A DNA stretch of 64,000 nt from Nymphalis io (GCF_905147045.1 NC_065904.1:2356001-2420000); one strand, 5' to 3'. Positions 33,071 to 44,501 are shown, numbered from the stretch's first letter. A program made the numbers and translations. The notes: a model not told the origin generated them from the letters alone.

Positions 33071-34269
33071 CTAATAGGTTATTATATTAATTTATTTGTG
33101 GGATCGAAGTTTTGGATTGCAGCTCAACGATCTCCACATCAAACTATCACTACTTTCTTGTAAATTCATATACATATGTGTATATATAATTTAAAATTAC
33201 TTCATTCTGTTATTTTAAAGATAAAGCTAAACAAGAAGCTTTGTCCCAAGCTGAATTCCAACTGGAATAAGTCGCGTGTTGAGCTAGTTGCTACTTAATT
33301 TTATGAAATAAGCTATTTTTTATCGATCAGTCAAAATCCAAAGGTTAAGAGCTAATCGGTAAAAAATAATGTAAAAAAACTAAACTTGGAAATCCAGTAC
33401 CTCGGCTATCAATCAACTTCTATTTTAAACCGTTCCGACCTTTAAATTTTGCTTTTAAATCAGTGCATGTAGAGAATATAGTGGTAGGTTATAACGGTAT
33501 AGTAAAATTACAACAGCAATAGACAAGGACAGACAAACGGATAAATAAATTTTATATATAACATATTTGAAACCAACATCCTAATAATTCTGGTCTAGTT
33601 TATAATAGAACTTATATTTTTGACCTTTGTGTACAATTAAAAATGTAATTACACAAAGAAAAAATTGTTCAGTAAATCTTTCTTCTTTGTTTGTGAACCG
33701 ATTATCTTTTTTTTTATTGTTTGACAGTTATCGAGAAATTTTAGTGCTAGCAATAAAAAAAAATTGGTAAAAAAAAAGTTTGAAATACGCATATTCGTAA
33801 GTTTTCCTCAATTATGACCGATTTAGACCACTTGACGAACGCGTGATAGATTATATTTTTTTATTAACAATTTAATTCTTAAGTGTTTAAATATCACTGT
33901 ATCAAATAGAGGTTAAAGAACTTTTAAGACATCGCATGTCCGAAGTTCCTAAGCCAGTGTTTCTGGGGATAACGTGCTTGAAGTCAAACGAAGGTCTTTT
34001 TATTTATTCTTTCACGAATAATGCATTTAATCGTAATGTGATGAACAATAAAACCATTTACATTCATAGTTATGTATGTCCGAATTGATAAAGATTCGAG
34101 AAGCACACTTCAAGCCCAGGCAAGCATCACTCATATACTTATTTATGTAAAATTTGTCTCTGGTATTACCTACATTTAGTCACATATGTGTATCTGCAGA
34201 AGTAGCGTGGTGGAATAAACTTAAAACATCAAGAGGACAGAAGCAACAGAAGAAGGACAGAAGAAGAAA
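33071..34269. other. AT-rich intron with one decayed A-SINE
   Basis: About 34095-34235 keeps A-SINE traces ('cccaggcaagcatcactca', 'gtagcgtggtggaataaact'). The rest is featureless. Confidence 0.4.
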
Positions 34270-34498
34270 CAGCAATACTTGATGTTGTTGTGTTCCGGTT
34301 TGAAGGGTGAGTGTAATTACCCAGTGTAATTACAGGCACAAGGGACATAAAATCTTAGTTCCCAAGGTTGGTGGCGCATTGGCTATAAGCGATGGTTGAC
34401 ATTTCTTACAATGCCAATGTCTAAGGGCGTTTGGTGACCACTTGCCATCAGGTGGCCCATATGCTCGTCCACCTTCCTATTCTATAAACAAAAAAAAA
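34270..34498 (+). repeat. B repeat, 5'-truncated copy
   Basis: Starts at 'cagcaatacttgatgttgtt' and ends in the A-rich tail. A small duplication ('gtgtaattacccagtgtaat') lies at 34312-34334. Confidence 0.92.
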
Positions 34499-34784
34499 AG
34501 CTCTAGTCTATCAATGGAATATTTCCAGGCTGTCATTATTACTACTACTATATATATTTACTTTGCCATCTCAGCTCTTATAATAATAATATTTGACCCA
34601 AGTGGGTAAATATAAATATTTATTTATTAAGGAACATCAGCAGTCACTACACTTACACTTGTAATAATAAAAACACATTCAGACTTAACATAAGGTGTGC
34701 GACTTTCAAAACGGCCTCAATATATATTTTTTTTATATTACTTAATACATTAAAACATAATAATTAAATAATTTTACAATACTT

Positions 34785-34946
34785 CGTAACAGCTTGTGAA
34801 TATCCCACAGCTGGGCTAGGGCCTCCTGTCCCTTTTTGAGGAGAAGGTTTGGAGCTTATTCCACAACGCTGCTCTAATGCGATGATTTCCTTCCTCACGA
34901 TGTTTTCCTTCACCGCAAAGCACGAGTTGAATTATAATCACAAATT
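34785..34946 (-). repeat. A-SINE, left part, split by the LINE insertion
   Basis: Reverse A-SINE from its 3' end ('cgtaacagcttgtgaatatc') to 'attataatcacaaatt'. The remaining part, beginning exactly at the next base of the family ('aagcacatgaaaattcagtg'), lies 3.3 kb away at 38271-38368. Confidence 0.92.
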
Positions 34947-35259
34947 GTTTATTGTTTAAAAAAAATCGTATAAGTGCGAAATTGTTTTATTTAAAACATA
35001 AGTTTCAAGTGTCTAATTTTATTTTGTTAGTATTTTTTCATAACTTTACTTTTTTAGTTAATGTCCATTTTCATGACTTTTTTAGTTATTATTTTATTGT
35101 TAGTGTTGTATATTCTTTTATGATTTTATTCGTTTTATCTGAGCAGCGTTCATTGCGGGAATCATTTATTTATGACTTATTAGAAATAGAAACTATGAAG
35201 GAATTTTTATTACAGATATGTAATATATACAATTATTATTTGTGTTTTAAGTATTCAAC

Positions 35260-36597
35260 ATGTTCTTAAATATTTTTTATCAAAACGTCCGAGGTTTACG
35301 GACTAAAACTAATCAATTTTATAAAAACGTGCTTAATTGCGATTATGACATTATTTGCCTAACAGAAACTTGGCTTTTACCTGGAATCTTTGACAGTGAA
35401 TTATTTGATGCTCGATATAATGTTTATCGTAACGACCGTGATTACGAGCAGTTAGAAATGACAAAGGGAGGTGGTACTCTGATAGCGGTCCGTCGCGAAA
35501 TTGATGTTGATGTGAGAAATGTTCAGTTGCCTAATTTTCCTAGTGCTGAAGTCACTTATATAAAAATTATAACTAAACGCGGTATTATTAGGAAAATTCT
35601 GCATCTTTTTTGTTGTTACTTTCTACAGAATAATTCTCAACCGGATTCACAGCTTAATTTTTTTGAACTTATATCTGATTTGATTATAGAAAATTCACAA
35701 GATGATATAATTATTACAGGTGATTTTAATATACGAGATGCTGTTTGGTTATTAAATAATAATAATTCAATTTATATTTTAAATCCCTCGGAATGTCTCC
35801 TTGTACATCAAATATTTGTTTTTATGAATTTTACTGGATTACAACAATTAAATTATATTCTTAACTTAAATAACAGGCTCTTAGACTTAGTACTTTCCAA
35901 TCTGAATTGTAACATATCTCGTGTGGACCCTTTATCAGAACCTGAAGATGAACATCATCCTTCCCTTTGTATTAAAGTTGATATGAATACCATTGAGCGA
36001 AATTTAAATCCAGCTATTCGTGTTGTACGTCGCTTTCACAGCGCTGATTATGATAAAATTAATTTTGAATTAGCTAAAGTTAACTGGCAACACGAATTTA
36101 AAAACAAAGATATTAGTCAGGCAGTTGATACGTTCTATCTTATCGTAAATCACATTATAGAGACATTTGTCCCGTCTAAGTGTATAAATGAGATCAATAA
36201 ACGCTGGTTTACGCGACCCTTGATAAAATTAATTAATAAAAAATTAAAATTCCACAAAAAATGGAAAATTTATGGCCAACAAAACGATTATAACAAGTTC
36301 TCTGAATTACGACGACAATCAAAAAACTTAGAAGGAACGTGTTATAATGAGTTTCTGGAACGAGCAGAGAATAATATTCGTTTTAGCTCAAAACAGTTTT
36401 GGTCCTATATAAAGACTAAAAAAGGTCATACATCTGTACCTAATGTAATGTATTTTAACTCTCAAGTTGGATACAATGGACACGATATAGCAAATATGTT
36501 TAATTCTTATTTTCATTCAGTTTTTGAGGATAATAGTGAAAATCAAACAATGGATCACTATTCTACTAGCGCTCATCAGCTCTATCGAGATTGTTGA
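35260..36597 (+). CDS. LINE ORF2 N-terminal part: APE-type endonuclease and linker
   Basis: 445 codons from ATG. The APE-like endonuclease occupies about residues 1-240. Signature positions are QNVRG (N9), LTETW (E36), KGGGTLIAV (69-77) and TGDFN (153-157), with a late histidine region EDEHHPSL standing where the usual SDHxP motif falls. The EN nicks target DNA for target-primed reverse transcription. The region after about 240 is the linker to the RT ('RRFHSADYDKINFELAKVNW', '...FWSYIKTKKG'). The frame ends at TGA 36595-36597, just where the RT frame begins, which points to a single frameshift near 36560-36580. Confidence 0.85.
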   Translation: MFLNIFYQNVRGLRTKTNQFYKNVLNCDYDIICLTETWLLPGIFDSELFDARYNVYRNDRDYEQLEMTKGGGTLIAVRREIDVDVRNVQLPNFPSAEVTYIKIITKRGIIRKILHLFCCYFLQNNSQPDSQLNFFELISDLIIENSQDDIIITGDFNIRDAVWLLNNNNSIYILNPSECLLVHQIFVFMNFTGLQQLNYILNLNNRLLDLVLSNLNCNISRVDPLSEPEDEHHPSLCIKVDMNTIERNLNPAIRVVRRFHSADYDKINFELAKVNWQHEFKNKDISQAVDTFYLIVNHIIETFVPSKCINEINKRWFTRPLIKLINKKLKFHKKWKIYGQQNDYNKFSELRRQSKNLEGTCYNEFLERAENNIRFSSKQFWSYIKTKKGHTSVPNVMYFNSQVGYNGHDIANMFNSYFHSVFEDNSENQTMDHYSTSAHQLYRDC

Positions 36598-38074
36598 CAA
36601 AAAAGTAGAACGATATTTATCGAACATAGATACATCCAAGGGTTATGGTCCAGATGGAATACATCCCATTTTCTTAAAAAACTGCAGTAAAGTGTTATGT
36701 GTGCCTTTAACAATACTTTTCAAAAAATCATTGGACAACGGATTATTACCAACCATTTGGAAAAAATCTTTAATTACGCCGATTTATAAGTCTGGAAATA
36801 AAAACGATATAAAAAACTATCGCGGTATTTCTAAATTGTCAGTTATTCCAAAACTTTTTGAAAAGATTGTCTATGATACGATATTTCCATTATTAAGGCC
36901 TCTACTTACCAGTAACCAACATGGTTTTATTAATAAGCGATCCACTGAGTCCAATCTGTGTGAGTTCTTGCATACAGTATTGAGTGCTATGGAAGTTGGT
37001 TTCCAGGTAGATGTCGTATACACTGATTACTCGAAAGCATTTGATAAGATATCGCACAATTTGTTATTACAAAAACTTAACAACATCGGTATACATGGTG
37101 ACCTTCTACGTTGGCTTACATCTTATCTCCGCGAAAGATCTCAAGCCGTTGCTATTAAAGGATATACGTCTAGTTTTATTCCTGTAACATCGGGTGTACC
37201 ACAAGGTTCTCACCTTGGCCCTTTACTTTTTAACATTTTTATTAATGACGTAACTAATTGTTTCAAAAATTCTCAAGTTTTATTATACGCTGATGACACT
37301 AAAATTTTTAAGATAATAAAAAATAATCAAGACTGTTTTCATTTACAAGAGGATTTAAATAAATTAGGACAATATTGCATTGCTAATAATTTGCAGCTTA
37401 ATGTTGACAAGTGCTGTGTAATTACATTTTCGAGAAAAAAAGAACAAATAATTTTTGACTATTCCATATTTAATACTAAATTAAAAAGGGTAACCGAGGT
37501 GAGAGACCTTGGGGTACAACTAGACAACAAACTTATATTCGATAAGCATATTGAGGAAATAGTGATGAAGTCGTATAAAATGCTTGGATTTATCTTTCGG
37601 CAAGGGGCAGATTTTAAAAATATTCATACCTTTGTAATTTTGTACAATGCTTTCGTTAGATCACATTTAGAGTATGCGTCAACTGTTTGGAATCCACAAT
37701 ATGCAAAATATGTCAACTTAATTGAAAATATACAAAACAAATTTATCAGGAGGTTGGGATACAAATTTACTTTTCCTGACTCTGTTTTTATGCCACTTGA
37801 AGAACGTAGAGAACAAAGAGACCAAATGTTTCTTTACAAAATATTAAATAATTTAATTGATTCTCCATATCTGCTCAGTGAGATTTTATTTAAGTGTCCT
37901 CGTTTTAACGCTCGCTCTCAGGATACTTTTTCAATACCCATTTATAAAACAAATTATTTCAAAAATTCTTTTATTCTAAGATCTTGTAATAGTCATAATA
38001 GAAAATACAACCACATTGATCTGTTTAAAAATAGTTTAAGTAAATTTTATAATCTTGTGAAAAATACTTATTAG
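36524..38074 (+). CDS. LINE ORF2 C-terminal part: reverse transcriptase
   Basis: The open stretch is 516 codons, but homology starts near residue 18 (ISSIEIVDKKVERYL). Fingers: SKGYGPDGI and LITPIYKSG (84-91). Motif A is YTDYSKAFD (166-174), motif B is SGVPQGSHLGPLLFNIFIND (223-242), and the catalytic motif C is YADD (255-258). Thumb and C-terminal region contain VRSHLEYASTVWNPQY, usual in the Jockey/CR1 group. All catalytic aspartates are present. Separation from the endonuclease by one frame is the only visible lesion. The 'start' ATG is probably not used as such. Confidence 0.88.
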   Translation: MRIIVKIKQWITILLALISSIEIVDKKVERYLSNIDTSKGYGPDGIHPIFLKNCSKVLCVPLTILFKKSLDNGLLPTIWKKSLITPIYKSGNKNDIKNYRGISKLSVIPKLFEKIVYDTIFPLLRPLLTSNQHGFINKRSTESNLCEFLHTVLSAMEVGFQVDVVYTDYSKAFDKISHNLLLQKLNNIGIHGDLLRWLTSYLRERSQAVAIKGYTSSFIPVTSGVPQGSHLGPLLFNIFINDVTNCFKNSQVLLYADDTKIFKIIKNNQDCFHLQEDLNKLGQYCIANNLQLNVDKCCVITFSRKKEQIIFDYSIFNTKLKRVTEVRDLGVQLDNKLIFDKHIEEIVMKSYKMLGFIFRQGADFKNIHTFVILYNAFVRSHLEYASTVWNPQYAKYVNLIENIQNKFIRRLGYKFTFPDSVFMPLEERREQRDQMFLYKILNNLIDSPYLLSEILFKCPRFNARSQDTFSIPIYKTNYFKNSFILRSCNSHNRKYNHIDLFKNSLSKFYNLVKNTY

Positions 38075-38270
38075 TAATTAACCATAACCATATTTACGTT
38101 AAAATTTTACTTTGTCATAAATAGTTATATTTTATGTAACATCAAAATTAGTCCACTTCCCTGTTAAAACAGTAGTGGAAACTTAACTGGCATAAGTGTT
38201 AAAATATGATTATTATATTAAGTTGTAATATACGATATGCTGTATGTTTCCCTAATAAATAAAAAAAAAA

Positions 38271-38368
38271 AATTAAGCACATGAAAATTCAGTGGTGCTT
38301 GCCCGTTTTTGAACCCACGATCATCGGTTAAGATTCACGCGTTCTTACTGAACTGGACCATCTCGGCT
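38271..38368 (-). repeat. A-SINE, right part of the copy split by the LINE
   Basis: Continues the SINE interrupted at 34946: 'aattaagcacatgaaaattc', the box B complement ('tttgaacccacgatc') and the head complement ending 'ccatctcggc'. One base change in box B (cccgttttt in place of cccgggttt). Confidence 0.92.
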
Positions 38369-39036
38369 TTAAAATACTAAAAATTTCTAATTACATTTCT
38401 ATGAAAATAGATTTATAAAATATGAATAACATTGCAAATAAAGCGATAAAATATTATAATTGAGTGCACTAATTTAATTTATCACATTAATAACATATAA
38501 CAAAATAATTTAAATACAATACATATGTATGTAACCTACCTTACGACTATATAGTAACTTATTCATTACATAATTTCGTCTTATATTCAACAATTCCAAT
38601 GATCATTATAAGCAATACAAATACAGTATATCAAATATATACAAATATATATAAAGCACATTAGTAAAGAGCTCATGTTGAGTACAAAATACGATCATGC
38701 TTTCCATCTAATTATCGCAATTTTGAAAAACAGCGCGTCCATGCGACATGGCTTGAGAGTCGTTGAGTGTAAAATTGAAATACATTTTCATTTCCATTCC
38801 TTTTTGTTAAGACCTACATACACAAATGATGTGCCCTTTCAAATGCACAGTGGGTTACATATTAATTATTTTATATTACGGCTTAAGCCGCAATCATAAC
38901 TTTAGCTAATGTTTTGACAGAAACCTGTAGTGGTCACGAGATAATTGTTAACGAAATTTACATTCCGAAAGTGTAAACGATTAATTACATCCATGAGGGG
39001 ATGTATCTTTCATCCTGCCGGGACGAGCGGTTTTCA
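38369..39036. other. AT-rich intron, nothing recognised
   Basis: No repeat family or coding signature. (ATAC/ATAT) runs lie around 38630-38655. Confidence 0.4.
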
Positions 39037-39262
39037 TGGTGGTGGGACTTTATGCAAGCCCGTCTGGGTAGGTACCACCCACTTATCAGATATTCTACAG
39101 CTAAACAGCAGTACTTATTATTGTTATGTTCCGCTTTGAAGGTTGAGTGAGCCAGTGTACCTACAGGCACAAGGGTCCTAAGGCTGGTGGTGCAGTGGCG
39201 ATGTAAGGAACGGTTAATATTTCTTACATCGCCAATGTCTACGGGAGGTTGGTGCTTATATT
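39037..39262 (+). repeat. B repeat, 3'-shortened copy
   Basis: 'tggtggtgggactttatgca' to 'gccaatgtctacgggaggtt'. The 'aacatcttagttcccaagg' module is reduced and the tail is missing. The internal palindrome (GGCGATGTAAG / CTTACATCGCC) is perfect. Confidence 0.88.
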
Positions 39263-40715
39263 TTGTCTTGTTTGAAGTGGCATGCCCCTTGTACATGCCT
39301 TGGTAGATACCAACTCACATTTGATAAAATAAGCACCAAGCCTTCTCTAAGATAAATTCCAGATTTGTTTACTGTTATTTACTTTCTTCTAAGATCCCAG
39401 CACACTTTTTTATTGAAGTGATCAAAGTTGCATCAGCAAAAGTTCGCCTTAAAAAAACTCGTTTAGCTTCATAAATTAATAAACATCGTATTTCTTTAAC
39501 AGCACAGTAGCCAAAAAAAAGACAGTGTAATTTAAAAATCCTAAGCTCTTGTTTTGTTAATCAACAAAACACAGTCGAAATAAAAATACTAAGCTCTTTT
39601 TCTAATTTAAATCCACCGTGTGGTGAACTAAGCCACTTTCCGACCAGGGAACCCTAAGAATAACATTGTGACCTATTTCAGCAACTTTTGAGGTGCTCCT
39701 CATTTCAATTGTAGGCCACGGAAAATACCTTACAATGCAAATATAACCTTAATACCACTGCTCACGATTCAATTTCTATCGAAGTTAAATTTAGTAGTAT
39801 GAAGAGTACGGTTCGCTCAGAAATTCAGTGTTTCGTATTTTAAGAGACATTCACAAGTTGTTACGTGAATAAGAATCAGATGGTATTGTTGATGTTTCAG
39901 TATTGTTCATTATTAAACTGTATATGTCGAACTCATGACTTTTCATACACTTGTATTTAAGAAAATACTAATTTACACAAATCATTTTTTAAAATGGAAT
40001 TAGTTGTTAACCTCACTTGGTTACTTTATTTTGGTTCTTACCCCGGCGACCTTCCATAATATTGTTAGTAAGTCGACTTCGTAGCGTTCCACTCCGCAAG
40101 TCCATTTAAGGAAATTTAAGATATTAGAAGCCTAATCCGACACGGAGCTCTACTTTCAATTACTGTCTGCTACTTCTATAAATTTATTAAAATATCCAAA
40201 TTAGTTAAACGACAAATTTCTTTAAACTTTTATCATTTTCGCAAAACATAAAATATTTTATCATGATTGCATTTCGAATCGTTAAAAAACTCTTTGGAAA
40301 TTGCCCACGAAAAGTCATGACGAATGATATATTATTCAGAAAATATCAATTACACTGGGTGTATAACAATATCTTGGCTGGCTTCCACTAGCAATATCCG
40401 TATCTTACATGAAGGAGGAATTATATATGTTGCACTAAATGTCTATGTTACACTGTTGTAACCTTAATTGCTGGAATCTACATAATGTCCAATATCAGGA
40501 AAACATAAATTTAATAAGAGCAATGAGTAATTATAAATTTACGTCGTCTTAATTTTGATTCGATTGTAGGTTTGGCTAGTTGACCCTGTTTTTTTGCTAG
40601 TGCAGCGGCGTATTTACCCTAGATCCAATGGGGCCTGGAGCGGTAGATCTTGTAGGGCCCTAGGTGCCTTTCATAACGTTTTTGAACTTTTCTAAACGAA
40701 CTTGCCGAAACGAAA
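39263..40715. other. Intron, little recognised
   Basis: A fragment at about 40598-40680 ('gtgcagcggcgtatttaccc', 'aatggggcctggagcgg') looks like the end of an unclassified transposon. The rest is AT-rich and featureless. Confidence 0.4.
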
Positions 40716-41015
40716 AGCCGAAATGGCCTAGTCGTTAGAACGCGTGAATCTTATCCGATGATTGTGGGTTCAAACCCGGGCAAGCACCACTGAATTTTCA
40801 TGTGCTTAATTTGTGTTTATAATTCATCTTGTGCTTGACGGTGAAGGAAAACATCGTGAGGAAATCTGCATGTGTCTAATTTCATTGAAATTCTGCCACA
40901 TGTGTATTCTACCAACCCGCATTGGAGCAGCATGGTGGAATAAGCTCCAAACCTTCTCCCCAAAAAGGGAGAGGAGGCCTTAGCCCAGCAGTGGGACATT
41001 AACAGGCTGTTACTG
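40716..41015 (+). repeat. A-SINE, full-length copy
   Basis: 'agccgaaatggcctagtcgt' head with intact box B, full body and 3' end 'aacaggctgttactg'. Few substitutions. Confidence 0.93.
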
Positions 41016-41174
41016 AATTAAGATCACACAAGTACTCTATAAATTATTAATTACCTAGCTATTCTTAATTTACCATATAATACATAAGTTTAAGTGGTGG
41101 ATTTTTTTGGCACCCGTGGCGCCAAATCTTAATACACTACCGTGCTAGAGAAGTACAGTATTTAATGAATATAC

Positions 41175-41413
41175 GCCGAGATGGCTCAGTGATTAGAACA
41201 CGTGAATCTTAACCGATGATTGCGACTTCAAATCCAATAAGCACCACCTAATTTCCGTGTGCTTAATTTGTGTTTACAATTTATCACGTCAAAAAAAATC
41301 CGGTGAAGATTATCAACCCGCATTTTACCAGGGTGGTAGAATAAGCTCCAAGTCTTCTCTGTAAAAGGAGAAGAGGCCTTAACCCAGCAGTGGGACATTT
41401 ACAAGCTATTACT
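41175..41413 (+). repeat. A-SINE, diverged copy with deletions
   Basis: 'gccgagatggctcagtgatt' head, box B decayed ('cttcaaatccaat'), and the central 'aaaacatcgtgaggaaacct' segment lost. The 3' end is 'cccagcagtgggacatttac'. Confidence 0.88.
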
Positions 41414-42094
41414 ATTTTTTTACGAATGAAACATGCCTCAAACATTACTTTATAAATTACATGCATTGAAATATATCGGAAAAGCATTAATGAAAAAACT
41501 TACTGATTACTATGATTACATTAAAAAAATATATAGAACGAATGTACTATGTACATTTTTTAAGAAAAATAAAAAATAAATATTTTTAACAGCACAAGTG
41601 TAAAAGAAAAAAAAACAATTAAGATAATTGACGTAACATATAATTAGCGCATATTAAAACGATGAAAAAAAAGTTTATATATCAATCAATTAAAAGTAAA
41701 TAAATTCACTTAAAACGTATATACAAGTACAAACAAATCTAATTTAAAGTCAGCAACATATCCAAATATTGCTAAGTACGAGTTACGCGTGTGACACCCA
41801 AAAGTCATTTTCAACAATACCCTCTGCTTGCGGCTGAGAATAACAGCTTTTATAAAGCAGTAAACTTGGTACATGAGTTAACCAACCAAGTTGAGCTTCC
41901 GCTTTTTTACAAATTATATACCTCCACGGACTCCTCACGTTATATTTTTCTTACAGTAGTGAATTGTAGTAAATAAATAAATATATATATTTAGCTAACG
42001 TCGCGGTTTATCAAAGGAAGAATAAGGGTATATATAATACATTTATATCGTAATACATATAACTCTATTGGTTTAAGCAGCACACGTCAATAAA
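41414..42094. other. AT-rich intron, nothing recognised
   Basis: A 61-codon frame (41791-41976) ends near an acceptor-like 'tttttcttacag' (41945-41956). No donor or homology supports an exon. Confidence 0.4.
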
Positions 42095-42312
42095 AACAGC
42101 AATACTTGGTATTGTTGTGTACCAGTTTGGAGGGTGAGTGAGCCAGTGTAATTACAGGCACAAGGGACATAACATCTTAGTGCCCAAGATTGATGGCGCA
42201 TTGGCGATGTAAGCGATGGTTAACATTTCATAAAGTGCCAATGTCTATGGGCGTTGGTGAAAACTTACCATCAGGTGGCCCATATGTTCGTCCGCCTAAC
42301 TATTCTTTAAAA
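42095..42312 (+). repeat. B repeat, 5'-truncated copy
   Basis: 'cagcaatacttggtattgtt' to 'tccgcctaactattctttaa'. Confidence 0.9.
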
Positions 42313-42344
42313 ATAAATAATAACAAATAAATAAATCTCCCGGT

Positions 42345-42480
42345 TGGCATGATATTTTTTGAATATCTTCAACAGACCTAAACATTTCTCATGAATCATT
42401 TTAATTCGGTAGTTTTTGAGTTTATCGCGTTCAACCAGGCAGACAGACGCGGCGGGTTGTTTTATAATATAAAGTTGTTA
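42345..42480 (-). repeat. J repeat, degenerate copy
   Basis: 'cattttaattcggtagtttt' 'tgagtttatcgcg' with 'cagacagacgcgg' is a decayed J core. Confidence 0.4.
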
Positions 42481-43070
42481 GGAACTTTGTCCTACGATAT
42501 TTTACGCGAGGAACGAACCTGCTTTGTTTTGTTTTGGAAGGCATATTTATTTTAATATATGTGCATTGCTAAAGTAGGCTAAAATTTGACACTTTAGTAT
42601 TATTATAAATCCGGTATAATAGCCGAAGCTAAGAAAATATGTGAACTCGTAAAAACCGTAATCAACATTCTTATCGCTTGAAGTTTTCGCTTTTTCAATT
42701 TTATTGACAGCCGTTGAAAGGGTGTCTGTCGAGTCTTTTATTAGTTACATCACGAGACGTGGAAATGGGACATTATATCGAACGAAATGTATCTTGGATT
42801 TCTCTCATTATTTTTTACATTGCTATGCGGATGTTTTGGAAACTTTGATAAGAGTCTTTGTTGTTAAATGTTTTGGAAGAATCGATGTTATTTTAATATT
42901 TCTTACAACTTGGTGCAAGCCTGCTGGGTAAATACCACCCGCTCATCAAATAGCCAATAATACTTAGTATTGCTCTGTTGCGATTTGAAGGTGAGTAAAA
43001 CAGTGTTAAGTACTACACAAAGTATATAACACCTTAATTGCCAAGGTTGGTGGCGCATTGATTATATACT

Positions 43071-43446
43071 AGATGACTGCCTCGTTGGTCTAGTGGCTAG
43101 ATTTAAGGCCGCTGACCCGGGAATTGAACTCAGGACGAGTTCAATTCCCAGGTCGGGCCAGTAAAAAATTATTAGGTTTTTCTGTCAAAGAATTCTCAGT
43201 AACAGCCCGGGATTTGGAAGTGAGAAGTGTTTACACTCCTGTGCATCGGAAAGCACGTAAATCCGTTGGCCCAGCGCCTAAACTCTTTCCGGTCGTGTCG
43301 GATTGCCGTCCCATCTGATTATGAGAGCTATGGAATAAAGAGTGCACCTGCGTTTGCGCACACACTCGTGCATTATACTATTAGCCTGCACAGTTGACTA
43401 ATCTCTCTTGAGATTGGCCGCCGTGGCCGAAATCGTTCTGGAGGAC
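43071..43446 (+). repeat. C-SINE, full-length copy
   Basis: Head 'gactgcctcgttggtctagt' 'ggctagatttaaggccgc'. In place of a clean box B there is 'gggaattgaactcaggacga', followed by 'gttcaattcccaggtcgggc', which looks like a local inverted or duplicated segment of the head. The body runs to 'tcgttctggaggac'. Confidence 0.9.
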
Positions 43447-43597
43447 CTTATATACTGGATGGTTAATATTTCTTACAGTGCTTATATCTATTAGCCTGCA
43501 CAGTTGACTAATCTCTCTTGAGATTGGCCGCCGTGGCCGAAATCGTTCTGGAGGACCTTATATACTGGATGGTTAATATTTCTTACAGTGCTTATAT
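43378..43597 (+). repeat. 110-bp perfect tandem duplication
   Basis: 43378-43487 and 43488-43597 read identically. Each unit holds the last 69 or so bp of the C-SINE plus 41 bp of the interrupted B repeat. The SINE/B junction is thus present twice. Confidence 0.93.
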
Positions 43598-43744
43598 CAC
43601 TTACTATCAGACTCATTTTTCAGTCTGCAAACACACTATAAATTAAATAAATATATATATTATATTTGTTTTTTGTTCAATGATATTCATTTTCAAAGAT
43701 TATTTGAAGTTCTGAATAAATAATAATTTTAATCTCATTAAAAG

Positions 43745-43965
43745 CAATTTTTTTTTAAAAGGAGGAACTCAATTCGAATATTTTTTTCTTATGTTTGTTA
43801 CCCCAAAACTCCGTCATTCACGAAACGATTTGGCGAATTCTATTTTGTTTGGGAGGGTTACTATAATTCGCGTGGTAGTCCCAATTAAAAATTAAGAAAA
43901 AATACCATACGTAAGAATGAAAAAATAGAGGGTTTCTTATGTACTCGAATTTTATTTGAAGTCGG
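43745..43965 (+). repeat. Unclassified repeat with 'gaagtcgg' end
   Basis: 'aaaggaggaactcaattcga', 'tttgttaccccaaaactccg', 'tcattcacgaaacgattt' and the closing 'tatttgaagtcggctta' are the signature of a common lepidopteran repeat. A small piece of the same type is at 10635-10670. Confidence 0.45.
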
Positions 43966-44189
43966 CTTAGTATTTAAACAAATAATTATACCTTCTATTT
44001 AATCATTAAGTTTGTGTTAGCTGAATATAATATTATATTTAATTGTAAATAGAGATTGCATATAGAAAAAATGTATTGCGATAACGTTATAATCTCTACT
44101 TAACCGCGGCTTCGCCCGCGTGGAAAACGATTGAATATTATTAGTTAATATAAGGAGGACGTTTATAAGGCCGTATAATATATTATGAA

Positions 44190-44501
44190 GCCGAGATGGC
44201 CCAGTGGTTAGACCGCGTGAATCTTAACCAATGATCGAGAGTTCAAACCCGGGCAAGCACCATTGAATTTACATGTAATTTCCATGCATTTTCATTCTAA
44301 TACGTAATACAAATTGTATTTATAATTGACGATGAAGGAAAACATCATAAGGAAACCTACATGTGACTAATTTCACTGAAATTCTGTCGCATGTGTACTC
44401 CAGCAACCCGCATTGAAAAAGCGTGGAATAAGCTGCAAACCTTCTCAAAAAAGAAAAGAGGCCTTAGCCCAGTAGTGGGACATTCACAGACTGTTACTTT
44501 T
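44190..44501 (+). repeat. A-SINE, diverged copy
   Basis: 'gccgagatggcccagtggtt' head and intact box B. Extra sequence sits at 44270-44315. The 3' end is 'cagtagtgggacattcacag'. Confidence 0.9.

Larger units (their letters stand above)
34947..38270 (+). mobile_element. Near-complete non-LTR retrotransposon (Jockey/CR1 group)
   Basis: A 3.3-kb LINE inserted in an A-SINE. Order: about 313 bp of 5' leader, endonuclease frame, reverse-transcriptase frame in the +1 frame, about 190 bp of 3' UTR, then AATAAA and an A run (38256-38270). An AAATT overlap with the split SINE is compatible with a short target duplication, partly masked by the A tail. No ORF1 (gag-like) protein is seen, so the copy is 5'-truncated or belongs to a single-ORF lineage. 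Coding is otherwise open over 2.8 kb, so the insertion is young. Confidence 0.9.
42903..43598 (+). repeat. B repeat interrupted by a C-SINE
   Basis: A degenerate B repeat starts at 42903 ('acttggtgcaagcctgctgg') and breaks off after 'ggcgcattgattatatac' (43068). It resumes after the C-SINE with 'tggatggttaatatttctta' (43457-43487). The C-SINE therefore landed in an older B repeat. The junction has since been tandemly duplicated. Confidence 0.8.

Noticed and set aside
36524..36577. ATG at 36524 as the true start of a separate RT protein
   Set aside because: Homology to LINE ORF2 begins after it. The frame change within a single ORF2 explains the layout better.
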